Shown piece by piece: positions 15,931 to 24,104 of a stretch of 56,052 nucleotides of DNA. The first letter of the stretch is position 1. Each line of letters starts with the position of its first letter. This stretch comes from an uncultured Chitinophagaceae bacterium (GTDB lineage: Bacteria > Bacteroidota > Bacteroidia > Chitinophagales > Chitinophagaceae), in the NCBI GenBank assembly GCA_903870685.1, contig CAIQDX010000018.1, positions 1-56,052 on the forward strand, given 5' to 3'. Below the pieces are notes generated by a model, which made no database searches, had not been told where the DNA came from, and saw nothing but the letters and a program-made list of their open reading frames with translations. The translations under genes and the position numbers were made by a program.

Positions 15931-18649
15931 TTATTCGGTGATCATATATTCTGTTTTATATCTTCTACTCCTTTTTGGTGTAGGATATTATGCTGAATTT
16001 AAATCAGTACAGAAAAAAAGTATCATCAATAATCCATACATCTACGCTTTATCATTAGCTGTTTATTGTACTGCATGGACTTTCTTTGGAAGTGTTGGTC
16101 GGTCAACATCAACCGGCATAGAATTTTTATACATTTATCTTGGTCCAACAATAATGGCTCCATTATTTTGGATACTGCTTCGAAAAATTATTCGCATTTC
16201 AAAAACACAACGTATCACAAGCATTGCCGATTTTATTTCTACGCGTTATGGTAAAAATATTTCGCTTGGAATTATTGTTACACTGCTTTGTGTTATCGGT
16301 ATCATTCCATATATCGCTATTCAATTAAAAGCAATTAGCAGTAGTATTGAAATTGTAACAGGCACTCCAAGATCATTTGAAAGTGGAATTAATATTTTTA
16401 AAGACAATACACTTTATATTGCTATTGGCCTTTCCATTTTTGTAATTTTCTTTGGAACAAGAAGTGTAGATGCAACCGAAAAACACGAGGGAATGGTTGC
16501 TGCTGTTGCATTTGAATCAATCATTAAATTAATTGCATTTATTGTTGCCGGATTATTTGTAACCTATTTTCTTTTCAATGGTTTTGGTGATGTGATGAAG
16601 AGGGCAGAACAAATTCCATCTCTTCAAAAATTATTTATGGTGCATGATAGCAATATGTATGTGCAAATGTTTGCCATGATGTTGTTGTCAATGCTGGCCG
16701 TATTATTTCTTCCACGTCAGTTTCAAATTTCTGTTGTAGAAAATGTGCAGGAACAACATCTCAATAAGGCCATGTGGTTATTTCCTTTGTATTTATTTGT
16801 GATAAATATTTTTGTAATTCCCATTGCATTTGGAGGCTCTATAATTTTTCAGGGACAACATGTAAATGCTGATACTTATGTTTTGGCATTGCCCATGCAA
16901 GCGCATAAAACATGGTTAACGGTAATGGTTTATATCGGTGGATTTTCAGCCGCAAGCAGCATGATCATTGTTGAAACGATTGCATTAAGCACCATGATCA
17001 GTAATAATATTGTAATGCCAACATTATTATCACTATCACCATCTTTTAAACAAAATTTAGATAAAAATATTCGCGGATTTATTATTAAAAGTCGAAGAGT
17101 AAGTATTAATATAATTATTTTATTGGCTTATGTTTACGACAGAACCATTGCCGAAAAATATTCGTTGGTATCGATCGGTTTAGTTTCATTTACTGCTGTT
17201 GCACAATTTGCTCCTGCTATTATTGGCGGTATTTATTGGAAACGCGGAAATAAAAATGCAGCGCTAACCGGAATTATTATCGGCTTTGTTATTTGGTTTT
17301 ATACTTTGGTTATACCATACATTGTTGGTGCTGGTATTATTGATAACACAATTTTAAACGAAGGTTTATTTCATCTTTCATTTTTAAAACCGTTAGCACT
17401 TTTTGGCATGAGTGGTTTTGATACAATAACTCATGGATTTTTTTGGAGCATATTTTTTAATACACTTTCTTATTTTGCTATTTCATTATTTACCGAAAGA
17501 AAATCACAGGAAATTTTTCAGGCCGAAATGTTTGTTGATGTGTATAAACATTCAGCGCAATCAACAGAAGGCTCTGCTATCTGGAAAGGAACTGCATATA
17601 TTCCTGATTTAAAAACATTGTTATATAATTTCATTGGAACCGAAAGAACAAATCAATTATTACAAGCTTATGCACGAAGGCATAATATTAATTTAAATGA
17701 GTCGGGTAAAGCCGAACCGGCATTAGTAAATTTTGCTGAAAGAATGCTAGCAGGTGCCATTGGCTCTGCATCTGCACGCATCATGGTGAAGAGTGTTGTA
17801 AAAGAAGAAGAATTAAGTATCGATGAAGTGTTGAATATTTTACGTGAGAGTCAGATCATGAAAGAAACGAATAAAGAACTGCGGCGTAAATCAATTGAAT
17901 TAAGTAAAGCCACAGAAGAATTGCGTATCGCCAATCATCAATTAAAACAAATTGATGAAATGAAAGATGAATTTTTATACACTGTCACACATGAATTACG
18001 AACGCCACTAACTTCTATTCGGGCACTTAGCGAAATTGTTCATGATAATCCTGATATCCCTGATGATCAAAAAAATGAATATCTGGAAGCAATCATTAAA
18101 GAAACAGAAAGATTAAGTCATTTAATTACACAGGTATTAAATTTAGAACGTTACGAAAGTGGCAGAACCAAACTTAATTTATCTGCAATTGATATTGCTG
18201 AGGTATTGTATGATATTGAAGAAAGTGCGAAACAATTATTAAAAGAAAAAAAATTAAAACTTCATTTCAATATTCAAACGTTTATGCCTTTGATGGAAGG
18301 AGATATTGATTTACTGACTCAAGTATTTTACAATTTAACTTCCAACGCAATTAAACATGCAAAAAAAATTATTGAACTAGAAGCTTCTTATCACAATAAT
18401 ATTTATAGAATATCTGTAAAAGATGATGGCTTTGGAATTCCTGCTGAATTGCATGAACTCATCTTCGATAAATTCTTTCAAGCAAAAAACCAAACTTTAA
18501 AAAAACCCGAAGGCAGTGGACTTGGATTGGCAATTTGTAAAAAAATTGTTGAAATGCATCAGGGAAAAATTTGGGTAGAAAGTATAGAAAATAAAGGCGC
18601 AAATTTTATTGTAGAAATTCCTCATCAAACAACTTATCCTAACTCTTAA
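15923..18649 (+). CDS. SLC5 symporter-STAC-histidine kinase (CrbS/CbrA-like)
   Basis: A 908-residue membrane sensor. Residues about 1-530 form an SLC5/SSS sodium:solute symporter-type domain with 13 or so helices. A STAC domain follows at about 562-628 (DLKTLLYNFIGTERTNQLL to ARIMVKSVV), then a coiled coil, the HisKA box with H690 in THELRTPLTS, and an HATPase domain (N box QVFYNLTSNAIKHA, G1 DDGFGIP, G2 GSGLGLAICKK). This is the CrbS/CbrA order, but I see no PAS domain. CrbS senses acetate and drives acs expression in gammaproteobacteria. The start MSNYSVIIYS at 15923 overlaps the upstream gene by 8 bp. The partner receiver-synthetase gene begins 11 bp downstream. Confidence 0.92.
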   Translation: MSNYSVIIYSVLYLLLLFGVGYYAEFKSVQKKSIINNPYIYALSLAVYCTAWTFFGSVGRSTSTGIEFLYIYLGPTIMAPLFWILLRKIIRISKTQRITSIADFISTRYGKNISLGIIVTLLCVIGIIPYIAIQLKAISSSIEIVTGTPRSFESGINIFKDNTLYIAIGLSIFVIFFGTRSVDATEKHEGMVAAVAFESIIKLIAFIVAGLFVTYFLFNGFGDVMKRAEQIPSLQKLFMVHDSNMYVQMFAMMLLSMLAVLFLPRQFQISVVENVQEQHLNKAMWLFPLYLFVINIFVIPIAFGGSIIFQGQHVNADTYVLALPMQAHKTWLTVMVYIGGFSAASSMIIVETIALSTMISNNIVMPTLLSLSPSFKQNLDKNIRGFIIKSRRVSINIIILLAYVYDRTIAEKYSLVSIGLVSFTAVAQFAPAIIGGIYWKRGNKNAALTGIIIGFVIWFYTLVIPYIVGAGIIDNTILNEGLFHLSFLKPLALFGMSGFDTITHGFFWSIFFNTLSYFAISLFTERKSQEIFQAEMFVDVYKHSAQSTEGSAIWKGTAYIPDLKTLLYNFIGTERTNQLLQAYARRHNINLNESGKAEPALVNFAERMLAGAIGSASARIMVKSVVKEEELSIDEVLNILRESQIMKETNKELRRKSIELSKATEELRIANHQLKQIDEMKDEFLYTVTHELRTPLTSIRALSEIVHDNPDIPDDQKNEYLEAIIKETERLSHLITQVLNLERYESGRTKLNLSAIDIAEVLYDIEESAKQLLKEKKLKLHFNIQTFMPLMEGDIDLLTQVFYNLTSNAIKHAKKIIELEASYHNNIYRISVKDDGFGIPAELHELIFDKFFQAKNQTLKKPEGSGLGLAICKKIVEMHQGKIWVESIENKGANFIVEIPHQTTYPNS

Positions 18650-18660
18650 ATCATAAAACT

Positions 18661-20952
18661 ATGAACTCCAAACACAAAGTTTTAGTAGTAGATGATGATC
18701 CGTATATTTTAATGTCGTTAGAATTTTTAATGAAGAAAAGTAATTATCAGGTAATGATTGCACGCAATGGATCTGAAGCATTGAGTGCCGTTAATCAATA
18801 TGTGCCTGATTTAATTTTACTCGATATCATGATGCCCGATGTAGATGGTTATGCCATTTGTGAATACATAAAACGTACTCCTGTTTTAGAACATTGTAAA
18901 GTAGTTTTTTTGTCAGCTAAGACCAAAGAAGCTGATATTAAAAAGGGATACGACCTTGGCGCAGAACTCTATATCAGCAAGCCTTTCAGCACAAGAAATT
19001 TAATGCAGCAGGTAAGTGATTTATTAAATAAATCCGAAATAAAAACAAAGCCTGCTTATGAAACTGAATATAACAAAAGCATAAATGATTCAGTTGCATT
19101 TTGGACAGAACAGGCACGACAAATTAAATGGTTCCAATTTCCTAAAACTATTTTAAGTAAGAATGATCAGGGTTTATATCGTTGGTACGAAGATGGAAAA
19201 TTAAACACTTCGTATTTGTGTTTGGATTATCATGTTGAACAAGGAAGAGGCGAACAAACTGCATTAATTTATGATTCGCCAGTAACAAAAACAATTCGTA
19301 AATATAATTTTATCGAACTGCGTGATGAAGTTGCAAAACTTGCAGGAGGTTTGCAATCATTGGGAATTGGTAAAGGTGATACTGTTGTTATTTATATGCC
19401 AATGATTCCGCAGGCGGTAACTTCTATGTTAGCATGTGCAAGAATTGGTGCCATACATTCTGTTGTGTTTGGTGGATTTGCTCCGCATGAATTATCAATA
19501 AGAATTGATGATGCTGAACCAAAAGCAATCATCACTGCATCTTATGGAATTGAGTTCGATAAAAAAATTCCATACAAACCTTTAGTTGATCATGCTATCA
19601 TGGAAGCTTTTCATAAGCCATCACATGTAATAATTTATCAAAGAGAAAATTTATCTGCTGAGATGAATGAAGAAAGAGATATTGATATGCAAGAGCTCAT
19701 GCAAAAATCTGCTCCTGCAAATTGTGTTGAATTATTGGCAACAGATCCGTTGTATGTTTTATACACTTCAGGAACAACAGGTAAGCCAAAAGGAATTGTT
19801 AGAGATAATGGTGGTTATGCTGTTGCATTAAAATATAGCATGAAAAATATTTATAATGTTGATCCCGGTGATGTGTTCTGGGCAGCAAGCGATGTGGGTT
19901 GGGTTGTTGGTCATAGTTATATTGTTTATGCACCTTTGATTCATGGATGTACAACAATCTTGTTCGAAGGGAAACCAATTAAAACACCTGATGCGGGTGA
20001 GTTTTGGCGAGTGGCAGCAGAGCATAAAGTGAAATCAATGTTCACCGCACCAACTGCGATTCGTGCCATAAAAAAAGAAGATTCAGAAGGTTTATTAATG
20101 AAAAATAAAGATCTATCAAATCTTAAAATATTATTTCTTGCAGGAGAACGTTGCGATCCCGCAACATATCATTGGGTGAATGATCTATTAAAAATTCCTG
20201 TGATTGATCATTGGTGGCAAACTGAAAGTGGTTGGCCAATGCTTGGCATTATGATGGGCGTTGAGCAATTACCTGCTAAAGCCGGAAGTGCAGGAAAACC
20301 AATTTGCGGATTTGATGTTCAGATTCTGGAAGATGATGGAACTGTAATTAAAATTGATAATGAAGAAGGTTTTGTCGCAGTTAAATTGCCATTGCCTCCT
20401 GGATGTTTACCAACTTTGTGGAAAAATGATGATTGGTTTAAAGAATCTTATTTATATCATTTCCCTGGTTATTATTTAACTGGTGATGGCGGTCATTTTG
20501 ATAAAGAAGGTTATTTCTTTATCATGGGAAGAATTGATGATGTGATTAATGTTGCCGGTCACAGATTAAGTACCGGAGAAATGGAGGAAATAATTGCTCG
20601 TCATCCTGCCATTGCGGAATGTGCTGTTGTTGGTATTGCTGATGAATTACGCGGACAAAGACCAATAGGATTGGTAGTGATGAAAGATAGTCATCATAAT
20701 GAAGAAGCAGAATTAGAAAATGAATTGGTGCAATTGGTAAGAGATCAAATTGGGGCTGTTGCATTCTTTCGAAATGCTTTACTCGTGAAGCGTTTGCCAA
20801 AAACGCGTAGCGGAAAAATTTTAAGAAAAACAATGCGAATGATGGCTGATGGCGTGCCGTTTACTGTACCATCAACCATAGACGATCCAGTTATTTTAGA
20901 TGAAATAAAAGATCGATTTTCTGAAAGGAAAGTCGGCATCGCATTTCAATAA
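18661..20952 (+). CDS. Response-regulator receiver domain fused to acyl-CoA synthetase
   Basis: One 763-residue frame holds two complete modules. Residues 1-122 are a CheY-like receiver with D11/D12, phospho-acceptor D55 (LILLDIMMPD), S85 and K107-P108. A linker of about 10 residues (123-132) leads to an acetyl/propionyl-CoA synthetase domain: ACS N-terminal region from about Y133, P-loop YTSGTTGKPKG (368-378), WWQTE (518-522), YYLTGDGGHFDKEG and catalytic K719 in LPKTRSGKILRK. The stretch YGIEFDKKIPYKPLVDHAI resembles the PrpE/ACSS3 branch more than classical Acs. No methionine follows M115 before the enzyme domain, so a separate enzyme start is unlikely. With a kinase directly upstream, phosphorylation of D55 probably controls the enzyme; this is inference. 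Confidence 0.93.
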   Translation: MNSKHKVLVVDDDPYILMSLEFLMKKSNYQVMIARNGSEALSAVNQYVPDLILLDIMMPDVDGYAICEYIKRTPVLEHCKVVFLSAKTKEADIKKGYDLGAELYISKPFSTRNLMQQVSDLLNKSEIKTKPAYETEYNKSINDSVAFWTEQARQIKWFQFPKTILSKNDQGLYRWYEDGKLNTSYLCLDYHVEQGRGEQTALIYDSPVTKTIRKYNFIELRDEVAKLAGGLQSLGIGKGDTVVIYMPMIPQAVTSMLACARIGAIHSVVFGGFAPHELSIRIDDAEPKAIITASYGIEFDKKIPYKPLVDHAIMEAFHKPSHVIIYQRENLSAEMNEERDIDMQELMQKSAPANCVELLATDPLYVLYTSGTTGKPKGIVRDNGGYAVALKYSMKNIYNVDPGDVFWAASDVGWVVGHSYIVYAPLIHGCTTILFEGKPIKTPDAGEFWRVAAEHKVKSMFTAPTAIRAIKKEDSEGLLMKNKDLSNLKILFLAGERCDPATYHWVNDLLKIPVIDHWWQTESGWPMLGIMMGVEQLPAKAGSAGKPICGFDVQILEDDGTVIKIDNEEGFVAVKLPLPPGCLPTLWKNDDWFKESYLYHFPGYYLTGDGGHFDKEGYFFIMGRIDDVINVAGHRLSTGEMEEIIARHPAIAECAVVGIADELRGQRPIGLVVMKDSHHNEEAELENELVQLVRDQIGAVAFFRNALLVKRLPKTRSGKILRKTMRMMADGVPFTVPSTIDDPVILDEIKDRFSERKVGIAFQ

Positions 20953-20994
20953 ATTGTCATTCGAAATATCGCGCTATTTAACCTTGAGTTAACA

Positions 20995-21014
20995 GGTGAA
21001 AAGTTAATTTCACT
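20995..21014 (+). terminator. Weak hairpin behind the receiver-synthetase gene
   Basis: GTGAAA (20996-21001) and TTTCAC (21008-21013) pair around AGTTAA and are followed by TTTAAAAT. Short stem, so only a tentative terminator. Confidence 0.3.
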
Positions 21015-21023
21015 TTAAAATCA

Positions 21024-21110
21024 ATGTCTAAACATTTAATTTTTTCTAAAATGAATCAATCGATTCTTTTTAGCATGATTATTGGGTTTATCATCATTAA
21101 ATTTTTTTGA
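21024..21110 (+). CDS. Possible 28-residue membrane peptide
   Basis: A short open frame from ATG at 21024 to TGA at 21108-21110 encodes a peptide whose second half, from MNQSILFS to IIIKFF, is one hydrophobic helix ending in a lysine. It ends 14 bp before the thioredoxin-like start codon. It has no homologue I can name and could be chance in AT-rich DNA; an internal ATG at 21051 would give 19 residues. Confidence 0.2.
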   Translation: MSKHLIFSKMNQSILFSMIIGFIIIKFF

Positions 21111-21124
21111 ACCATTTTTTATTT

Positions 21125-21565
21125 ATGAAAAGATTATTCATCCTTTCTTTAGCTGTAGTTTGTATGTCGTTTATTAACTGGCATCATAATTTGCAGGACG
21201 CCAAACAACTTGCAAAAAAAGAACATAAACATATTTTATTAAATTTTTCAGGCTCTGATTGGTGTGGACCTTGCATCAGATTGCATAAAGAAATGTTTGG
21301 TAGCGAACAGTTTCAAAAATTTGCAGATGCAAATCTTATTTTGGTAAATGCAGATTTTCCTCGATCAAAAAAAAATCAGTTGCCATCAGCTCAACAAAAA
21401 ATAAATGATGCAATTGCGGACCAATATAATTCGAAAGGAAGTTTTCCATTTACAATTTTATTAAATGAAGATGGAAAAGTTATAAAAGAATGGGAAGGTT
21501 TTCCAAAAACAACCATTGATGATTTTATTGAGGATATAAAATTTAGTATTGATACCGATAAATAA
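21125..21565 (+). CDS. Exported thioredoxin-fold protein
   Basis: A 146-residue protein with an N-terminal hydrophobic signal or anchor (KRLFILSLAVVCMSFI) and a thioredoxin-type domain. The redox motif is C47-G-P-C50 in NFSGSDWCGPCIRLHKEMF, followed by GSFPFTILLNEDGKV with the cis-proline usual for the fold. It should act in the periplasm as a disulphide reductase or thiol carrier. It is the first gene of a tight five-gene operon (6 bp to apbE), which suggests it serves the flavin/DUF4266/DUF3570 system, for example by keeping the cysteines of the lipoprotein reduced. The start at 21125 is preferred over 21107 because it gives a classical signal sequence. Confidence 0.85.
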   Translation: MKRLFILSLAVVCMSFINWHHNLQDAKQLAKKEHKHILLNFSGSDWCGPCIRLHKEMFGSEQFQKFADANLILVNADFPRSKKNQLPSAQQKINDAIADQYNSKGSFPFTILLNEDGKVIKEWEGFPKTTIDDFIEDIKFSIDTDK

Positions 21566-21570
21566 TTTGC

Positions 21571-22506
21571 ATGAAGCAAAAGCAGGTATTTAAAGTTAGC
21601 GCCCATTTAATGGGCAACCAATTTGAAATTAGTGCAGTGTCAGAAAATGAAGATTGGGCTAGCGAAAGAATTAATGCAGGTATCAACGAAATTAAAAGAA
21701 TAGAAAAATTATTAACCACTTTCGACGATAGCAGTGAAACGAATTTAATTAACAGGAATGCAGGAATTGAAGCGGTTAAAGTAAGTGAAGAAACTTTTAG
21801 TTTGATTGAACGTTCAATCAGAATTTCCAATATCACACAAGGTGCTTTTGATATTACTTATGGATCGATAGATAAATCATTGTGGAATTTTGATACTACC
21901 ATGAAATCCTTGCCTGATGAAGAAAATGCAAAACAAATGGTGCGGTTAATTGATTACAGGAATATTATTTTGGATGACAAAAACAAAACGATTTTTTTAA
22001 AAGAAAAAGGAATGCGCATTGGTTTTGGTGGAATTGGAAAAGGATATGCAGCAGAAATGGCAAAAAAAATAATGCAGCAAATGGGTGTTGAAAGTGGTGT
22101 GGTGAATGCGTCGGGAGACCTTACTGCATGGGGCTTACAGCCAAATGGCGAAGAGTGGACAATTGGAATTGCGAATCCAAATTATTCAGGTCAGGTTTTT
22201 TCTTTTATGAAAATTACCGGATTGGCAGTTGCAACATCCGGTAATTATGAAAAATTTATTTTGATCGATGGAAAAAAATATTCGCACACTATTAATCCAC
22301 GAACAGGATTGCCTGTAACAGGAATAAAAAGTGTAACCATCATCACAAAAAATGCAGAGATAGCAGATGCAATGGCAACACCGGTAACAATTATGGGAGT
22401 GAAGGCAGGATTACATATGATCAATCAAATAAAAGATATTGAAGCAATAATTATTGACGATAACGATAAAATTTTTACATCAAATAATATTCGTCTAAAT
22501 AAATAA
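21571..22506 (+). CDS. apbE: FAD:protein FMN transferase (ApbE family)
   Basis: ApbE enzymes attach FMN from FAD to a Ser/Thr of target proteins (usually in S/T-G-A-S/T motifs) on the outer side of the membrane. The 311-residue protein shows the family pattern: LMGNQFEISA, RIEKLLTTFDDSSETNLINRNAG, FDITYGSID, MRIGFGGIGKGYAAEMA, NASGDLTAWG, and KYSHTINPRTGLPV near residue 230. Unusually, it has no signal peptide or lipobox; the frame closes with a stop only three codons upstream of the ATG, so none has been missed. It lies between an exported thioredoxin-like protein and a DUF4266 lipoprotein. Confidence 0.92.
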   Translation: MKQKQVFKVSAHLMGNQFEISAVSENEDWASERINAGINEIKRIEKLLTTFDDSSETNLINRNAGIEAVKVSEETFSLIERSIRISNITQGAFDITYGSIDKSLWNFDTTMKSLPDEENAKQMVRLIDYRNIILDDKNKTIFLKEKGMRIGFGGIGKGYAAEMAKKIMQQMGVESGVVNASGDLTAWGLQPNGEEWTIGIANPNYSGQVFSFMKITGLAVATSGNYEKFILIDGKKYSHTINPRTGLPVTGIKSVTIITKNAEIADAMATPVTIMGVKAGLHMINQIKDIEAIIIDDNDKIFTSNNIRLNK

Positions 22507-22513
22507 ACCCTAC

Positions 22514-22738
22514 ATGAAAAAACAACTGCTATTTAAAATGTTTACTGCAATATTTTTTATTGCTTTACTTTCTTCTTGCGTGCATGTGAAAGAATATCAA
22601 AAAAATAAATTGAATGATTCGGAGATGGCATTATCTAACCGAAAGGTTGAAAAGAACGAATTGAATTTTCAATCTTATCGCGAAGGTGCAGCAGGCGCCA
22701 ATGGTGGCAAAACCGGTGGTGGGTGTGGCTGTAATTAA
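22514..22738 (+). CDS. DUF4266 lipoprotein with Gly/Cys-rich C-terminus
   Basis: A 74-residue lipoprotein: signal peptide, lipobox LSSC with lipidated C22, a short helical charged middle (MALSNRKVEKNELNFQSYRE) and the tail GAAGANGGKTGGGCGCN. The two cysteines in the CGC tail are the last features of the protein and recur in the DUF4266 family, which suggests metal or thiol chemistry. It is 8 bp behind apbE and 27 bp ahead of the first DUF3570 gene. Function is unknown; the context suggests a small periplasmic redox or metal-carrying partner of the DUF3570 proteins. Confidence 0.85.
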   Translation: MKKQLLFKMFTAIFFIALLSSCVHVKEYQKNKLNDSEMALSNRKVEKNELNFQSYREGAAGANGGKTGGGCGCN

Positions 22739-22764
22739 TTTTCAAATCATTCATTTAATCATTC

Positions 22765-24087
22765 ATGAAAAAAATCTGCTTAACAGTCATAGGACTTTAT
22801 TTATTGTTCTTGCATGCTTTTTCGCAATCAATAACTATCGATTCAACAATTGACTTTTATCCTCAAAAAAGAATAAAAGATACTACCGGTTCTTATAAAG
22901 TAAAACATTTGCGTTTGGATGAAATAAGTATCGTGTCGAGTTATTATACACAAAACGGCAATCATTCTGCAGTTACCGGTGGAATTGGTACAGAGCAAGT
23001 AACCGATCTTTCAAACGGCATTGATTTAAAGTTTGTTTCTGTTGATAAAGGCGAACATAAACATACATTCACAACAGGTTTTGGTTTCGATCATCATACT
23101 TCTGCATCTGCAGCTTATGTAAATAAAAGTGGTGCTTCAAAAACAGGCGGAACAAGAATTTATCCATCAATTGACTGGACAACTGAGAATGAAAAGAAAG
23201 GAAGCAGTTTTGGTTTAGGTACATATTATTCTACCGAATATAATTACAAATCATTTGGAGCTGATATTCATTTGTCTCAAAAAACAAATGATAAAAACGG
23301 AGAGTTCAGTGCAAAAGGACAAGCATATTTTGATAAAGTAACAATGATTCTTCCTTCCGAATTAATTCCTGCTCCAATAACAATTGTTGCACCTAGTGGA
23401 ACAACAACTATTACAACTGCCAGCGGAAGAACAACTGTGCTGAGTACAGGCGGGCAAATAGTTTCAACAACTGCAGGAAAACATATTCCTACCAGTCCGC
23501 GAAATACTTTTACTGCATCTTTATCTTATTCTCAAATCATAAACACAAAATTGCAATTAGCATTTTTATTAGATGCGGTTACACAAAGCGGTTACTTAGG
23601 ATTGCCTTTTCATCGTGTATATTTTTCTAATGGAAAAGATACAGTTGAAAATCTTCCATCATCACGTTTTAAACTACCAATTGGTATAAGAGCAAATTAT
23701 TTTATGGGAGATAATATTATCCTGCGTTCTTATTATCGTTTTTATACCGATGATTGGGGATTGAGTTCGCATACAGTAAGTTTGGAAGTGGCTATAAAAA
23801 TCACACCATTCTTTTCTGTGTCGCCATTTTATAGATATTATCAACAAACGGCAGCAAATTATTTTGCACCCTATGAAGCGCATACCGCAAACGAAAAATA
23901 TTATACAAGCAATTATTCTTTATCTGCATTTCAAAGCAATTATTTTGGTGCAGGAATAAGAGTTGCTCCGCCAAATGGTGTATTCGGATGGCAAGGTTTG
24001 AATTCTTTAGAAATGCGATACGGACATTATTCGCAAACAACGGATCTGGTATCGGATGTTATTTCTTTTGAATTCAAATTCAAATAA
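22765..24087 (+). CDS. DUF3570 outer-membrane protein, first of tandem pair
   Basis: A 440-residue exported protein with signal peptide (MKKICLTVIGLYLLFLHAFSQ) and beta-strand-rich body ending in SFEFKFK, consistent with an outer-membrane barrel. SGAS at residues 122-125 (in NKSGASKTGGTR) matches the S/T-G-A-S/T motif modified by ApbE enzymes and is kept in the paralogue downstream. A low-complexity Thr/Ser/Ile-rich stretch (about residues 205-245) distinguishes it from the second copy. It is in one operon with thioredoxin-like, apbE and DUF4266 genes. Function unproven; flavin-carrying outer-membrane redox protein is my inference. Confidence 0.87.
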   Translation: MKKICLTVIGLYLLFLHAFSQSITIDSTIDFYPQKRIKDTTGSYKVKHLRLDEISIVSSYYTQNGNHSAVTGGIGTEQVTDLSNGIDLKFVSVDKGEHKHTFTTGFGFDHHTSASAAYVNKSGASKTGGTRIYPSIDWTTENEKKGSSFGLGTYYSTEYNYKSFGADIHLSQKTNDKNGEFSAKGQAYFDKVTMILPSELIPAPITIVAPSGTTTITTASGRTTVLSTGGQIVSTTAGKHIPTSPRNTFTASLSYSQIINTKLQLAFLLDAVTQSGYLGLPFHRVYFSNGKDTVENLPSSRFKLPIGIRANYFMGDNIILRSYYRFYTDDWGLSSHTVSLEVAIKITPFFSVSPFYRYYQQTAANYFAPYEAHTANEKYYTSNYSLSAFQSNYFGAGIRVAPPNGVFGWQGLNSLEMRYGHYSQTTDLVSDVISFEFKFK

Positions 24088-24104
24088 AAATTATTTAGAA
24101 ATTC

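Noticed and set aside
15923-18649. Plain sodium:solute symporter such as PutP or ActP
   Set aside because: The SLC5 domain is followed by STAC, HisKA (H690) and HATPase motifs, so it is a sensor kinase.
18661-20952. Assembly or frameshift artefact joining two genes
   Set aside because: Both modules are intact and in frame, the linker is polar and short, and no internal start codon precedes the enzyme domain. An error would need to remove exactly a stop and a start. It still deserves a check against relatives.
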